This document shows, piece after piece, positions 13,231 through 26,000 of a DNA stretch of 64,000 bases (the stretch's first letter is position 1; each line of letters opens with the position of its first letter). The notes under the pieces were generated by a model. It had not been told where the DNA came from and ran no database searches. It saw nothing but the letters and a program-made list of their open reading frames with translations. A program made the translations under genes and the position numbers. This stretch comes from Ophiura sarsii (taxonomy: Eukaryota; Echinodermata; Ophiuroidea; Amphilepidida; Ophiuridae): positions 58,187,817 to 58,251,816 of the forward strand of contig CM069459.1 in assembly GCA_035610835.1 (NCBI GenBank), written 5' to 3'.

Positions 13231-14057
13231 CCCGATACGAGCAAAAATTAGATTTCGATGAAAAATTTCAAAGTGATGTAAAAACACAATTCGATTTTTA
13301 TGAAAAATTTAAAAGTGATGTAAAAACACATCCGTGTTGATTTCCGACTTTTCCTGAGTAATGCTACCTTGCTAGCTGCTCTATGCGCCCGATACGAGCA
13401 AAAATTAGATTTCGATGAAAAATTTCAAAGTGATGTAAAAACACAATTCGATTTTTATGAAAAATTTAAAAGTGATGTAAAAACACATCTGTGTTGATTT
13501 CCGACTTTTGCTGAGTAATGCTACCTTGCTAGCTGCTCTATGCGCCCGATATGATCAAAAATTGGATTTCTATGAAAAATTTCAAAGTGATGTAAAAGCA
13601 CAATTCGATTTTTATGAAAAATTTAAAAGTGATGTAAAAACACATCCGTGTTGATTTCCGACTTTTGCTGAGTAATGCTACCTTGCTAGCTGCTCTATGC
13701 GCATGATACGAGCAAAAATTAGATTTCGATGAAAAATTTCAAAGTGATGTAAAAACACAATTCGATTTTTATGAAAAATTTAAAAGTGATGTAAAAACAG
13801 ATCCGTGTTGATTTCCGACTTTTCCTGAGTAATGCTACCTTGCTAGCTGCTCTATGGGCCCGATACGAGCAAAAATTAGATTTCGATGAAAAATTTCAAA
13901 GTGATGTAAAAATACAATTCGATTTTTTTGAAAAATTTAAAAGTGATGTAAAAACACAATTCGATTTTTATGAAAAATTTAAAAGTGATGTAAAAACACA
14001 TCTGTGTTGATTTCCGACTTTTGCTGAGTAATGCTACCTTGCTAGCTGCTCTATGCG

Positions 14058-14999
14058 CCCGATACGATCAAAAATTAGATTTCGATGAAAAATTTAAAAG
14101 TGATGTAAAAACACATCCGTGTTGATTTCCGACTTTTCCTGAGTAATGCTACCTTGCTAGCTGCTCTATGCGCCCGATACGAGCAAAAATTAGATTTCGA
14201 TGAAAAATTTAAAAGTGATGTAAAAACACAATTCGATTTTTATGAAAAATTTAAAAGTGATGTAAAAACACATCCGTGTTGATTTCCGACTTTTCCTGAG
14301 TAATGCTACCTTGCTAGATGCTCTATGCGCCCGATACGAGCAAAAATTAGATTTCGATGAAAAATTTCAAAGTGATGTAAAAACACAATTCGATTTTTTT
14401 GAAAAATTTAAAAGTGATGTAAAAACACAATTCGATTTTTATGAAAAATCTAAAAGTGATGTAAAAACACATCTGTGTTGATTTCCGACTTTTGCTGAGT
14501 AATGCTACCTTGCTAGCTGCTCTATGCGCCCGATACGATCAAAAATTGGATTTCTATGAAAAATTTCAAAGTGATGTAAAAGCACAATTCGATTTTTATG
14601 AAAAATTTAAAAGTGATGTAAAAACACATCCGTGTTGATTTCCGACTTTTCCTGAGTAATGCTACCTTGCTAGCTGCTCTATGCGCCCGATACGAGCAAA
14701 AATTAGATTTCGATGAAAAATTTCAAAGTGATGTAAAAACACAATTCGATTTTTTTGAAAAATTTAAAAGTGATGTAAAAACACAATTCGATTTTTATGA
14801 AAAATTTAAAAGTGATGTAAAAACACATCTGTGTTGATTTCCGACTTTTGCTGAGTAATGCTACCTTGCTAGCTGCTCTATGCGCCCGATACGATCAAAA
14901 ATTAGATTTCGATGAAAAATTTAAAAGTGATGTAAAAACACATCCGTGTTGATTTCCGACTTTTCCTGAGTAATGCTACCTTGCTAGCTGCTCTATGCG
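14058..14999 (+). repeat. 942-bp HOR fragment related to 1801-2742
   Basis: The order S M L Mv L S matches 1801-2742 at an offset of 12257 bp. It lacks the GATGG mark of the second L unit and has its own changes: GCTAGATGCTC near 14315 and GAAAAATCTAAAAG near 14446. It therefore descends from a sister copy and not directly from the neighbouring 2638-bp blocks. Confidence 0.8.
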
Positions 15000-17900
15000 C
15001 CCGATACGAGCAAAAATTAGATTTCGATGAAATATTTCAAAGTGATGTAAAAACACAATTCGATTTTTATGAAAAATTTAAAAGTGATGTAAAAACACAT
15101 CCGTGTTGATTTCCGACTTTTCCTGAGTAATGCTACCTTGCTAGCTGCTCTATGCGCCCGATACGAGCAAAAATTAGATTTCGATGAAAAATTTCAAAGT
15201 GATGTAAAAACACAATTCGATTTTTATGAAAAATTTAAAAGTGATGTAAAAACAGATCCGTGTTGATTTCCGACTTTTCCTGAGTAATGCTACCTTGCTA
15301 GTTGCTCTATGCGCCCGATACGAGCAAAAATTAGATTTCGATGAAAAATTTCAAAGTGATGTAAAACACAATTCGATTTTTATGAAAAATTTAAAAGTGA
15401 TGTAAAAACACATCCGTGTTGATTTCCGACTTTTCCTGAGTAATGCTACCTTGCTAGCTGCTCTATGCGCCCGATACGAGCAAAAATTAGATTTCGATGA
15501 AAAATTTCAAAGTGATGTAAAAATACAATTCGATTTTTTTGAAAAATTTAAAAGTGATGTAAAAACACAATTCGATTTTTATGAAAAATTTAAAAGTGAT
15601 GTAAAAACACATCTGTGTTGATTTCCGACTTTTGCTGAGTAATGCTACCTTGCTAGCTGCTCTATGCGCCCGATACGATCAAAAATTAGATTTCGATGAA
15701 AAATTTAAAAGTGATGTAAAAACACATCCGTGTTGATTTCCGACTTTTCCTGAGTAATGCTACCTTGCTAGCTGCTCTATGCGCCCGATACGAGCAAAAA
15801 TTAGATTTCGATGAAAAATTTAAAAGTGATGTAAAAACACAATTCGATTTTTATGAAAAATTTAAAAGTGATGTAAAAACACATCCGTGTTGATTTCCGA
15901 CTTTTCCTGAGTAATGCTACCTTGCTAGCTGCTCTATGCGCCCGATACGAGCAAAAATTAGATTTCGATGAAAAATTTCAAAGTGATGTAAAAACACAAT
16001 TCGATTTTTTTGAAAAATTTAAAAGTGATGTAAAAACACAATTCGATTTTTATGAAAAATTTAAAAGTGATGTAAAAACACATCTGTGTTGATTTCCGAC
16101 TTTTGCTGAGTAATGCTACCTTGCTAGCTGCTCTATGCGCCCGATACGATCAAAAATTGGATTTCTATGAAAAATTTCAAAGTGATGTAAAAGCACAATT
16201 CGATTTTTATGAAAAATTTAAAAGTGATGTAAAAACACATCCGTGTTGATTTCCGACTTTTCCTGAGTAATGCTACCTTGCTAGCTGCTCTATGCGCCCG
16301 ATACGAGCAAAAATTAGATTTCGATGAAAAATTTCAAAGTGATGTAAAAACACAATTCGATTTTTTTGAAAAATTTAAAAGTGATGTAAAAACACAATTC
16401 GATTTTTATGAAAAATTTAAAAGTGATGTAAAAACACATCTGTGTTGATTTCCGACTTTTGCTGAGTAATGCTACCTTGCTAGCTGCTCTATGCGCCCGA
16501 TACGATCAAAAATTAGATTTCGATGAAAAATTTAAAAGTGATGTAAAAACACATCCGTGTTGATTTCCGACTTTTCCTGAGTAATGCTACCTTGCTAGCT
16601 GCTCTATGCGCCCGATACGAGCAAAAATTAGATTTCGATGAAAAATTTAAAAGTGATGTAAAAACACATCCGTGTTGATTTCCGACTTTTCCTGAGTAAT
16701 GCTACCTTGCTAGCTGCTCTATGCGCCCGATACGAGCAAAAATTAGATTTCGATGAAAAATTTAAAAGTGATGTAAAAACACAATTCGATTTTTATGAAA
16801 AATTTAAAAGTGATGTAAAAACACATCCGTGTTGATTTCCGACTTTTCCTGAGTAATGCTACCTTGCTAGCTGCTCTATGCGCCCGATACGAGCAAAAAT
16901 TAGATTTCGATGAAAAATTTCAAAGTGATGTAAAAACACAATTCGATTTTTTTGAAAAATTTAAAAGTGATGTAAAAACACAATTCGATTTTTATGAAAA
17001 ATTTAAAAGTGATGTAAAAACACATCTGTGTTGATTTCCGACTTTTGCTGAGTAATGCTACCTTGCTAGCTGCTCTATGCGCCCGATACGATCAAAAATT
17101 GGATTTCTATGAAAAATTTCAAAGTGATGTAAAAGCACAATTCGATTTTTATGAAAAATTTAAAAGTGATGTAAAAACACATCCGTGTTGATTTCCGACT
17201 TTTGCTGAGTAATGCTACCTTGCTAGCTGCTCTATGCGCCCGATACGAGCAAAAATTAGATTTCGATGAAAAATTTCAAAGTGATGTAAAAACACAATTC
17301 GATTTTTATGAAAAATTTAAAAGTGATGTAAAAACACATCCGTGTTGATTTCCGACTTTTCCTGAGTAATGCTACCTTGCTAGCTGCTCTATGCGCCCGA
17401 TACGAGCAAAAATTAGATTTCGATGAAAAATTTCAAAGTGATGTAAAAACACAATTCGATTTTTATGAAAAATTTAAAAGTGATGTAAAAACAGATCCGT
17501 GTTGATTTCCGACTTTTCCTGAGTAATGCTACCTTGCTAGCTGCTCTATGCGCCCGATACGAGCAAAAATTAGATTTCGATGAAAAATTTAAAAGTGATG
17601 TAAAAACACAATTCGATTTTTATGAAAAATTTAAAAGTGATGTAAAAACACATCCGTGTTGATTTCCGACTTTTCCTGAGTAATGCTACCTTGCTAGCTG
17701 CTCTATGCGCCCGATACGAGCAAAAATTAGATTTCGATGAAAAATTTCAAAGTGATGTAAAAACACAATTCGATTTTTATGAAAAATTTAAAAGTGATGT
17801 AAAAACACATCCGTGTTGATTTCCGACTTTTCCTGAGTAATGCTACCTTGCTAGCTGCTCTATGCGCCCGATACGAGCAAAAATTAGATTTCGATGAAAA

Positions 17901-20900
17901 ATTTAAAAGTGATGTAAAAACACAATTCGATTTTTATGAAAAATTTAAAAGTGATGTAAAAACACATCTGTGTTGATTTCCGACTTTTCCTGAGTAATGC
18001 TACCTTGCTAGCTGCTCTATGCGCCCGATACGAGCAAAAATTAGATTTGGATGAAAAATTTCAAAGTGATGTAAAAACACAATTCGATTTTTATGAAAAA
18101 TTTAAAAGTGATGTAAAAACACATCTGTGTTGATTTCCGACTTTTGCTGAGTAATGCTACCTTGCTAGCTGCTCTATGCGCCCGATACGATCAAAAATTG
18201 GATTTCTATGAAAAATTTCAAAGTGATGTAAAAGCACAATTCGATTTTTATGAAAAATTTAAAAGTGATGTAAAAACACATCCGTGTTGATTTCCGACTT
18301 TTGCTGAGTAATGCTACCTTGCTAGCTGCTCTATGCGCATGATACGAGCAAAAATTAGATTTCGATGAAAAATTTCAAAGTGATGTAAAAACACAATTCG
18401 ATTTTTATGAAAAATTTAAAAGTGATGTAAAAACACATCCGTGTTGATTTCCGACTTTTCCTGAGTAATGCTACCTTGCTAGCTGCTCTATGCGCCCGAT
18501 ACGAGCAAAAATTAGATTTCGATGAAAAATTTCAAAGTGATGTAAAAACACAATTCGATTTTTATGAAAAATTTAAAAGTGATGTAAAAACACATCCGTG
18601 TTGATTTCCGACTTTTCCTGAGTAATGCTACCTTGCTAGCTGCTCTATGCGCCCGATACGAGCAAAAATTAGATTTCGATGAAAAATTTCAAAGTGATGT
18701 AAAAACACAATTCGATTTTTATGAAAAATTTAAAAGTGATGTAAAAACAGATCCGTGTTGATTTCCGACTTTTCCTGAGTAATGCTACCTTGCTAGTTGC
18801 TCTATGCGCCCGATACGAGCAAAAATTAGATTTCGATGAAAAATTTCAAAGTGATGTAAAACACAATTCGATTTTTATGAAAAATTTAAAAGTGATGTAA
18901 AAACACATCCGTGTTGATTTCCGACTTTTCCTGAGTAATGCTACCTTGCTAGCTGCTCTATGCGCCCGATACGAGCAAAAATTAGATTTCGATGAAAAAT
19001 TTCAAAGTGATGTAAAAATACAATTCGATTTTTTTGAAAAATTTAAAAGTGATGTAAAAACACAATTCGATTTTTATGAAAAATTTAAAAGTGATGTAAA
19101 AACACATCTGTGTTGATTTCCGACTTTTGCTGAGTAATGCTACCTTGCTAGCTGCTCTATGCGCCCGATACGATCAAAAATTAGATTTCGATGAAAAATT
19201 TAAAAGTGATGTAAAAACACATCCGTGTTGATTTCCGACTTTTCCTGAGTAATGCTACCTTGCTAGCTGCTCTATGCGCCCGATACGAGCAAAAATTAGA
19301 TTTCGATGAAAAATTTAAAAGTGATGTAAAAACACAATTCGATTTTTATGAAAAATTTAAAAGTGATGTAAAAACACATCCGTGTTGATTTCCGACTTTT
19401 CCTGAGTAATGCTACCTTGCTAGCTGCTCTATGCGCCCGATACGAGCAAAAATTAGATTTCGATGAAAAATTTCAAAGTGATGTAAAAACACAATTCGAT
19501 TTTTTTGAAAAATTTAAAAGTGATGTAAAAACACAATTCGATTTTTATGAAAAATTTAAAAGTGATGTAAAAACACATCTGTGTTGATTTCCGACTTTTG
19601 CTGAGTAATGCTACCTTGCTAGCTGCTCTATGCGCCCGATACGATCAAAAATTGGATTTCTATGAAAAATTTCAAAGTGATGTAAAAGCACAATTCGATT
19701 TTTATGAAAAATTTAAAAGTGATGTAAAAACACATCCGTGTTGATTTCCGACTTTTCCTGAGTAATGCTACCTTGCTAGCTGCTCTATGCGCCCGATACG
19801 AGCAAAAATTAGATTTCGATGAAAAATTTCAAAGTGATGTAAAAACACAATTCGATTTTTTTGAAAAATTTAAAAGTGATGTAAAAACACAATTCGATTT
19901 TTATGAAAAATTTAAAAGTGATGTAAAAACACATCTGTGTTGATTTCCGACTTTTGCTGAGTAATGCTACCTTGCTAGCTGCTCTATGCGCCCGATACGA
20001 TCAAAAATTAGATTTCGATGAAAAATTTAAAAGTGATGTAAAAACACATCCGTGTTGATTTCCGACTTTTCCTGAGTAATGCTACCTTGCTAGCTGCTCT
20101 ATGCGCCCGATACGAGCAAAAATTAGATTTCGATGAAAAATTTAAAAGTGATGTAAAAACACATCCGTGTTGATTTCCGACTTTTCCTGAGTAATGCTAC
20201 CTTGCTAGCTGCTCTATGCGCCCGATACGAGCAAAAATTAGATTTCGATGAAAAATTTAAAAGTGATGTAAAAACACAATTCGATTTTTATGAAAAATTT
20301 AAAAGTGATGTAAAAACACATCCGTGTTGATTTCCGACTTTTCCTGAGTAATGCTACCTTGCTAGCTGCTCTATGCGCCCGATACGAGCAAAAATTAGAT
20401 TTCGATGAAAAATTTCAAAGTGATGTAAAAACACAATTCGATTTTTTTGAAAAATTTAAAAGTGATGTAAAAACACAATTCGATTTTTATGAAAAATTTA
20501 AAAGTGATGTAAAAACACATCTGTGTTGATTTCCGACTTTTGCTGAGTAATGCTACCTTGCTAGCTGCTCTATGCGCCCGATACGATCAAAAATTGGATT
20601 TCTATGAAAAATTTCAAAGTGATGTAAAAGCACAATTCGATTTTTATGAAAAATTTAAAAGTGATGTAAAAACACATCCGTGTTGATTTCCGACTTTTGC
20701 TGAGTAATGCTACCTTGCTAGCTGCTCTATGCGCCCGATACGAGCAAAAATTAGATTTCGATGAAAAATTTCAAAGTGATGTAAAAACACAATTCGATTT
20801 TTATGAAAAATTTAAAAGTGATGTAAAAACACATCCGTGTTGATTTCCGACTTTTCCTGAGTAATGCTACCTTGCTAGCTGCTCTATGCGCCCGATACGA

Positions 20901-21989
20901 GCAAAAATTAGATTTCGATGAAAAATTTCAAAGTGATGTAAAAACACAATTCGATTTTTATGAAAAATTTAAAAGTGATGTAAAAACAGATCCGTGTTGA
21001 TTTCCGACTTTTCCTGAGTAATGCTACCTTGCTAGCTGCTCTATGCGCCCGATACGAGCAAAAATTAGATTTCGATGAAAAATTTAAAAGTGATGTAAAA
21101 ACACAATTCGATTTTTATGAAAAATTTAAAAGTGATGTAAAAACACATCCGTGTTGATTTCCGACTTTTCCTGAGTAATGCTACCTTGCTAGCTGCTCTA
21201 TGCGCCCGATACGAGCAAAAATTAGATTTCGATGAAAAATTTCAAAGTGATGTAAAAACACAATTCGATTTTTATGAAAAATTTAAAAGTGATGTAAAAA
21301 CACATCCGTGTTGATTTCCGACTTTTCCTGAGTAATGCTACCTTGCTAGCTGCTCTATGCGCCCGATACGAGCAAAAATTAGATTTCGATGAAAAATTTA
21401 AAAGTGATGTAAAAACACAATTCGATTTTTATGAAAAATTTAAAAGTGATGTAAAAACACATCTGTGTTGATTTCCGACTTTTCCTGAGTAATGCTACCT
21501 TGCTAGCTGCTCTATGCGCCCGATACGAGCAAAAATTAGATTTGGATGAAAAATTTCAAAGTGATGTAAAAACACAATTCGATTTTTATGAAAAATTTAA
21601 AAGTGATGTAAAAACACATCTGTGTTGATTTCCGACTTTTGCTGAGTAATGCTACCTTGCTAGCTGCTCTATGCGCCCGATACGATCAAAAATTGGATTT
21701 CTATGAAAAATTTCAAAGTGATGTAAAAGCACAATTCGATTTTTATGAAAAATTTAAAAGTGATGTAAAAACACATCCGTGTTGATTTCCGACTTTTGCT
21801 GAGTAATGCTACCTTGCTAGCTGCTCTATGCGCATGATACGAGCAAAAATTAGATTTCGATGAAAAATTTCAAAGTGATGTAAAAACACAATTCGATTTT
21901 TATGAAAAATTTAAAAGTGATGTAAAAACACATCCGTGTTGATTTCCGACTTTTCCTGAGTAATGCTACCTTGCTAGCTGCTCTATGCG
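15000..21989 (+). repeat. 3495-bp tandem duplication (15000-18494 and 18495-21989)
   Basis: Two adjacent 22-monomer copies. Shared private markers at exactly 3495 bp spacing include GCTAGTTGC (15298, 18793), a one-base A deletion in GTAAAACACAATTC (15361, 18856 region), AGATTTGGATG (18045, 21540) and the GCGCATGATACG core (18338, 21833). A private change in copy 1 only is GAAATATTTC near 15030. Unit starts in copy 1 are 15000, 15157, 15314, 15470, 15669, 15784, 15941, 16140, 16297, 16496, 16611, 16726, 16883, 17082, 17239, 17396, 17553, 17710, 17867, 18024, 18181 and 18338. Confidence 0.9.
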
Positions 21990-23015
21990 CCCGATACGAG
22001 CAAAAATTAGATTTCGATGAAAAATTTCAAAGTGATGTAAAAACACAATTCGATTTTTATGAAAAATTTAAAAGTGATGTAAAAACACATCCGTGTTGAT
22101 TTCCGACTTTTCCTGAGTAATGCTACCTTGCTAGCTGCTCTATGCGCCCGATACGAGCAAAAATTAGATTTCGATGAAAAATTTCAAAGTGATGTAAAAA
22201 TACAATTCGATTTTTTTGAAAAATTTCAAAGTGATGTAAAAACACAATTCGATTTTTATGAAAAATTTAAAAGTGATGTAAAAACACATCTGTGTTGATT
22301 TCCGACTTTTGCTGAGTAATGCTACCTTGCTAGCTGCTCTATGCGCCCGATACGATCAAAAATTGGATTTCTATGAAAAATTTCAAAGTGATGTAAAAGC
22401 ACAATTCGATTTTTATGAAAAATTTAAAAGTGATGTAAAAACACATCCGTGTTGATTTCCGACTTTTGCTGAGTAATGCTACCTTGCTAGCTGCTCTATG
22501 CGCATGATACGAGCAAAAATTAGATTTCGATGAAAAATTTCAAAGTGATGTAAAAACACAATTCGATTTTTATGAAAAATTTAAAAGTGATGTAAAAACA
22601 CATCCGTGTTGATTTCCGACTTTTCCTGAGTAATGCTACCTTGCTAGCTGCTCTATGCGCCCGATACGAGCAAAAATTAGATTTCGATGAAAAATTTCAA
22701 AGTGATGTAAAAACACAATTCGATTTTTATGAAAAATTTAAAAGTGATGTAAAAACACATCCGTGTTGATTTCCGACTTTTCCTGAGTAATGCTACCTTG
22801 CTAGCTGCTCTATGCGCCCGATACGAGCAAAAATTAGATTTCGATGAAAAATTTCAAAGTGATGTAAAAATACAATTCGATTTTTTTGAAAAATTTAAAA
22901 GTGATGTAAAAACACAATTCGATTTTTATGAAAAATTTAAAAGTGATGTAAAAACACATCTGTGTTGATTTCCGACTTTTGCTGAGTAATGCTACCTTGC
23001 TAGCTGCTCTATGCG
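21676..23015 (+). repeat. 670-bp tetramer tandem duplication (21676-22345 and 22346-23015)
   Basis: The block Mv, Mcat, M, L(ATA) sums to 670 bp and is present twice. The L unit of the first copy has TTTTGAAAAATTTCAAAG in its middle module where the second has TTTAAAAG, the only difference noticed. This duplication sits at the end of the 3495-bp HOR and at the start of the 6468-bp one, so it bridges two amplification domains. Confidence 0.87.
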
Positions 23016-26000
23016 CCCGATACGATCAAAAATTAGATTTCGATGAAAAATTTAAAAGTGATGTAAAAACACATCCGTGTTGATTTCCGACCTTTCCTGA
23101 GTAATGCTACCTTGCTAGCTGCTCTATGCGCCCGATACGAGCAAAAATTAGATTTCGATGAAAAATTTAAAAGTGATGTAAAAACACATCCGTGTTGATT
23201 TCCGACTTTTCCTGAGTAATGCTACCTTGCTAGCTGCTCTATGCGCCCGATACGAGCAAAAATTAGATTTCGATGAAAAATTTAAAAGTGATGTAAAAAC
23301 ACAATTCGATTTTTATGAAAAATTTAAAAGTGATGTAAAAACACATCCGTGTTGATTTCCGACTTTTCCTGAGTAATGCTACCTTGCTAGCTGCTCTATG
23401 CGCCCGATACGAGCAAAAATTAGATTTCGATGAAAAATTTAAAAGTGATGTAAAAACACAATTCGATTTTTATGAAAAATTTAAAAGTGATGTAAAAACA
23501 CATCCGTGTTGATTTCCGACTTTTCCTGAGTAATGCTACCTTGCTAGCTGCTCTATGCGCCCGATACGAGCAAAAATTAGATTTCGATGAAAAATTTAAA
23601 AGTGATGTAAAAACACATCCGTGTTGATTTCCGACTTTTCCTGAGTAATGCTACCTTGCTAGCTGCTCTATGCGCCCGATACGAGCAAAAATTAGATTTC
23701 GATGAAAAATTTCAAAGTGATGTAAAAACACAATTCGATTTTTATGAAAAATTTAAAAGTGATGTAAAAACAGATCCGTGTTGATTTCCGACTTTTCCTG
23801 AGTAATGCTACCTTGCTAGCTGCTCTATGCGCCCGATACGAGCAAAAATTAGATTTCGATGAAAAATTTAAAAGTGATGTAAAAACACAATTCGATTTTT
23901 ATGAAAAATTTAAAAGTGATGTAAAAACACATCCGTGTTGATTTCCGACTTTTCCTGAGTAATGCTACCTTGCTAGCTGCTCTATGCGCCCGATACGAGC
24001 AAAAATTAGATTTCGATGAAAAATTTCAAAGTGATGTAAAAACACAATTCGATTTTTATGAAAAATTTAAAAGTGATGTAAAAACACATCCGTGTTGATT
24101 TCCGACTTTTCCTGAGTAATGCTACCTTGCTAGCTGCTCTATGCGCCCGATACGAGCAAAAATTAGATTTCGATGAAAAATTTAAAAGTGATGTAAAAAC
24201 ACAATTCGATTTTTATGAAAAATTTAAAAGTGATGTAAAAACACATCTGTGTTGATTTCCGACTTTTCCTGAGTAATGCTACCTTGCTAGCTGCTCTATG
24301 CGCCCGATACGAGCAAAAATTAGATTTGGATGAAAAATTTCAAAGTGATGTAAAAACACAATTCGATTTTTATGAAAAATTTAAAAGTGATGTAAAAACA
24401 CATCCGTGTTGATTTCCGACTTTTCCTGAGTAATGCTACCTTGCTAGCTGCTCTATGCGCCCGATACGAGCAAAAATTAGATTTCGATGAAAAATTTCAA
24501 AGTGATGTAAAAACACAATTCGATTTTTATGAAAAATTTAAAAGTGATGTAAAAACACATCTGTGTTGATTTCCGACTTTTGCTGAGTAATGCTACCTTG
24601 CTAGCTGCTCTATGCGCCCGATACGATCAAAAATTGGATTTCTATGAAAAATTTCAAAGTGATGTAAAAGCACAATTCGATTTTTATGAAAAATTTAAAA
24701 GTGATGTAAAAACACATCCGTGTTGATTTCCGACTTTTCCTGAGTAATGCTACCTTGCTAGCTGCTCTATGCGCCCGATACGAGCAAAAATTAGATTTCG
24801 ATGAAAAATTTCAAAGTGATGTAAAAACACAATTCGATTTTTATGAAAAATTTAAAAGTGATGTAAAAACACATCCGTGTTGATTTCCGACTTTTCCTGA
24901 GTAATGCTACCTTGCTAGCTGCTCTATGCGCCCGATACGAGCAAAAATTAGATTTCGATGAAAAATTTCAAAGTGATGTAAAAATACAATTCGATTTTTT
25001 TGAAAAATTTAAAAGTGATGTAAAAACACAATTCGATTTTTATGAAAAATTTAAAAGTGATGTAAAAACACATCTGTGTTGATTTCCGACTTTTGCTGAG
25101 TAATGCTACCTTGCTAGCTGCTCTATGCGCCCGATACGATCAAAAATTAGATTTCGATGAAAAATTTAAAAGTGATGTAAAAACACATCCGTGTTGATTT
25201 CCGACTTTTCCTGAGTAATGCTACCTTGCTAGCTGCTCTATGCGCCCGATACGAGCAAAAATTAGATTTCGATGAAAAATTTAAAAGTGATGTAAAAACA
25301 CATCCGTGTTGATTTCCGACTTTTCCTGAGTAATGCTACCTTGCTAGCTGCTCTATGCGCCCGATACGAGCAAAAATTAGATTTCGATGAAAAATTTAAA
25401 AGTGATGTAAAAACACAATTCGATTTTTATGAAAAATTTAAAAGTGATGTAAAAACACATCCGTGTTGATTTCCGACTTTTCCTGAGTAATGCTACCTTG
25501 CTAGCTGCTCTATGCGCCCGATACGAGCAAAAATTAGATTTCGATGAAAAATTTCAAAGTGATGTAAAAACACAATTCGATTTTTTTGAAAAATTTAAAA
25601 GTGATGTAAAAACACAATTCGATTTTTATGAAAAATTTAAAAGTGATGTAAAAACACATCTGTGTTGATTTCCGACTTTTGCTGAGTAATGCTACCTTGC
25701 TAGCTGCTCTATGCGCCCGATACGATCAAAAATTGGATTTCTATGAAAAATTTCAAAGTGATGTAAAAGCACAATTCGATTTTTATGAAAAATTTAAAAG
25801 TGATGTAAAAACACATCCGTGTTGATTTCCGACTTTTGCTGAGTAATGCTACCTTGCTAGCTGCTCTATGCGCCCGATACGAGCAAAAATTAGATTTCGA
25901 TGAAAAATTTCAAAGTGATGTAAAAACACAATTCGATTTTTATGAAAAATTTAAAAGTGATGTAAAAACACATCCGTGTTGATTTCCGACTTTTCCTGAG

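Larger units (their letters stand above)
5496..14057 (+). repeat. 5495-bp HOR, copy 2, expanded to 8562 bp
   Basis: This copy repeats the monomer order of positions 1-5495 but has grown by two internal tandem duplications, one of 2638 bp and one of 429 bp (5495 + 2638 + 429 = 8562). Markers line up exactly. GATGG at 2557 is at 8052 and 10690, GATCGAAAATT at 4447 is at 12580 and 13009, and the rare TATGGGCCCG at 5291 is at 13853. Confidence 0.88.
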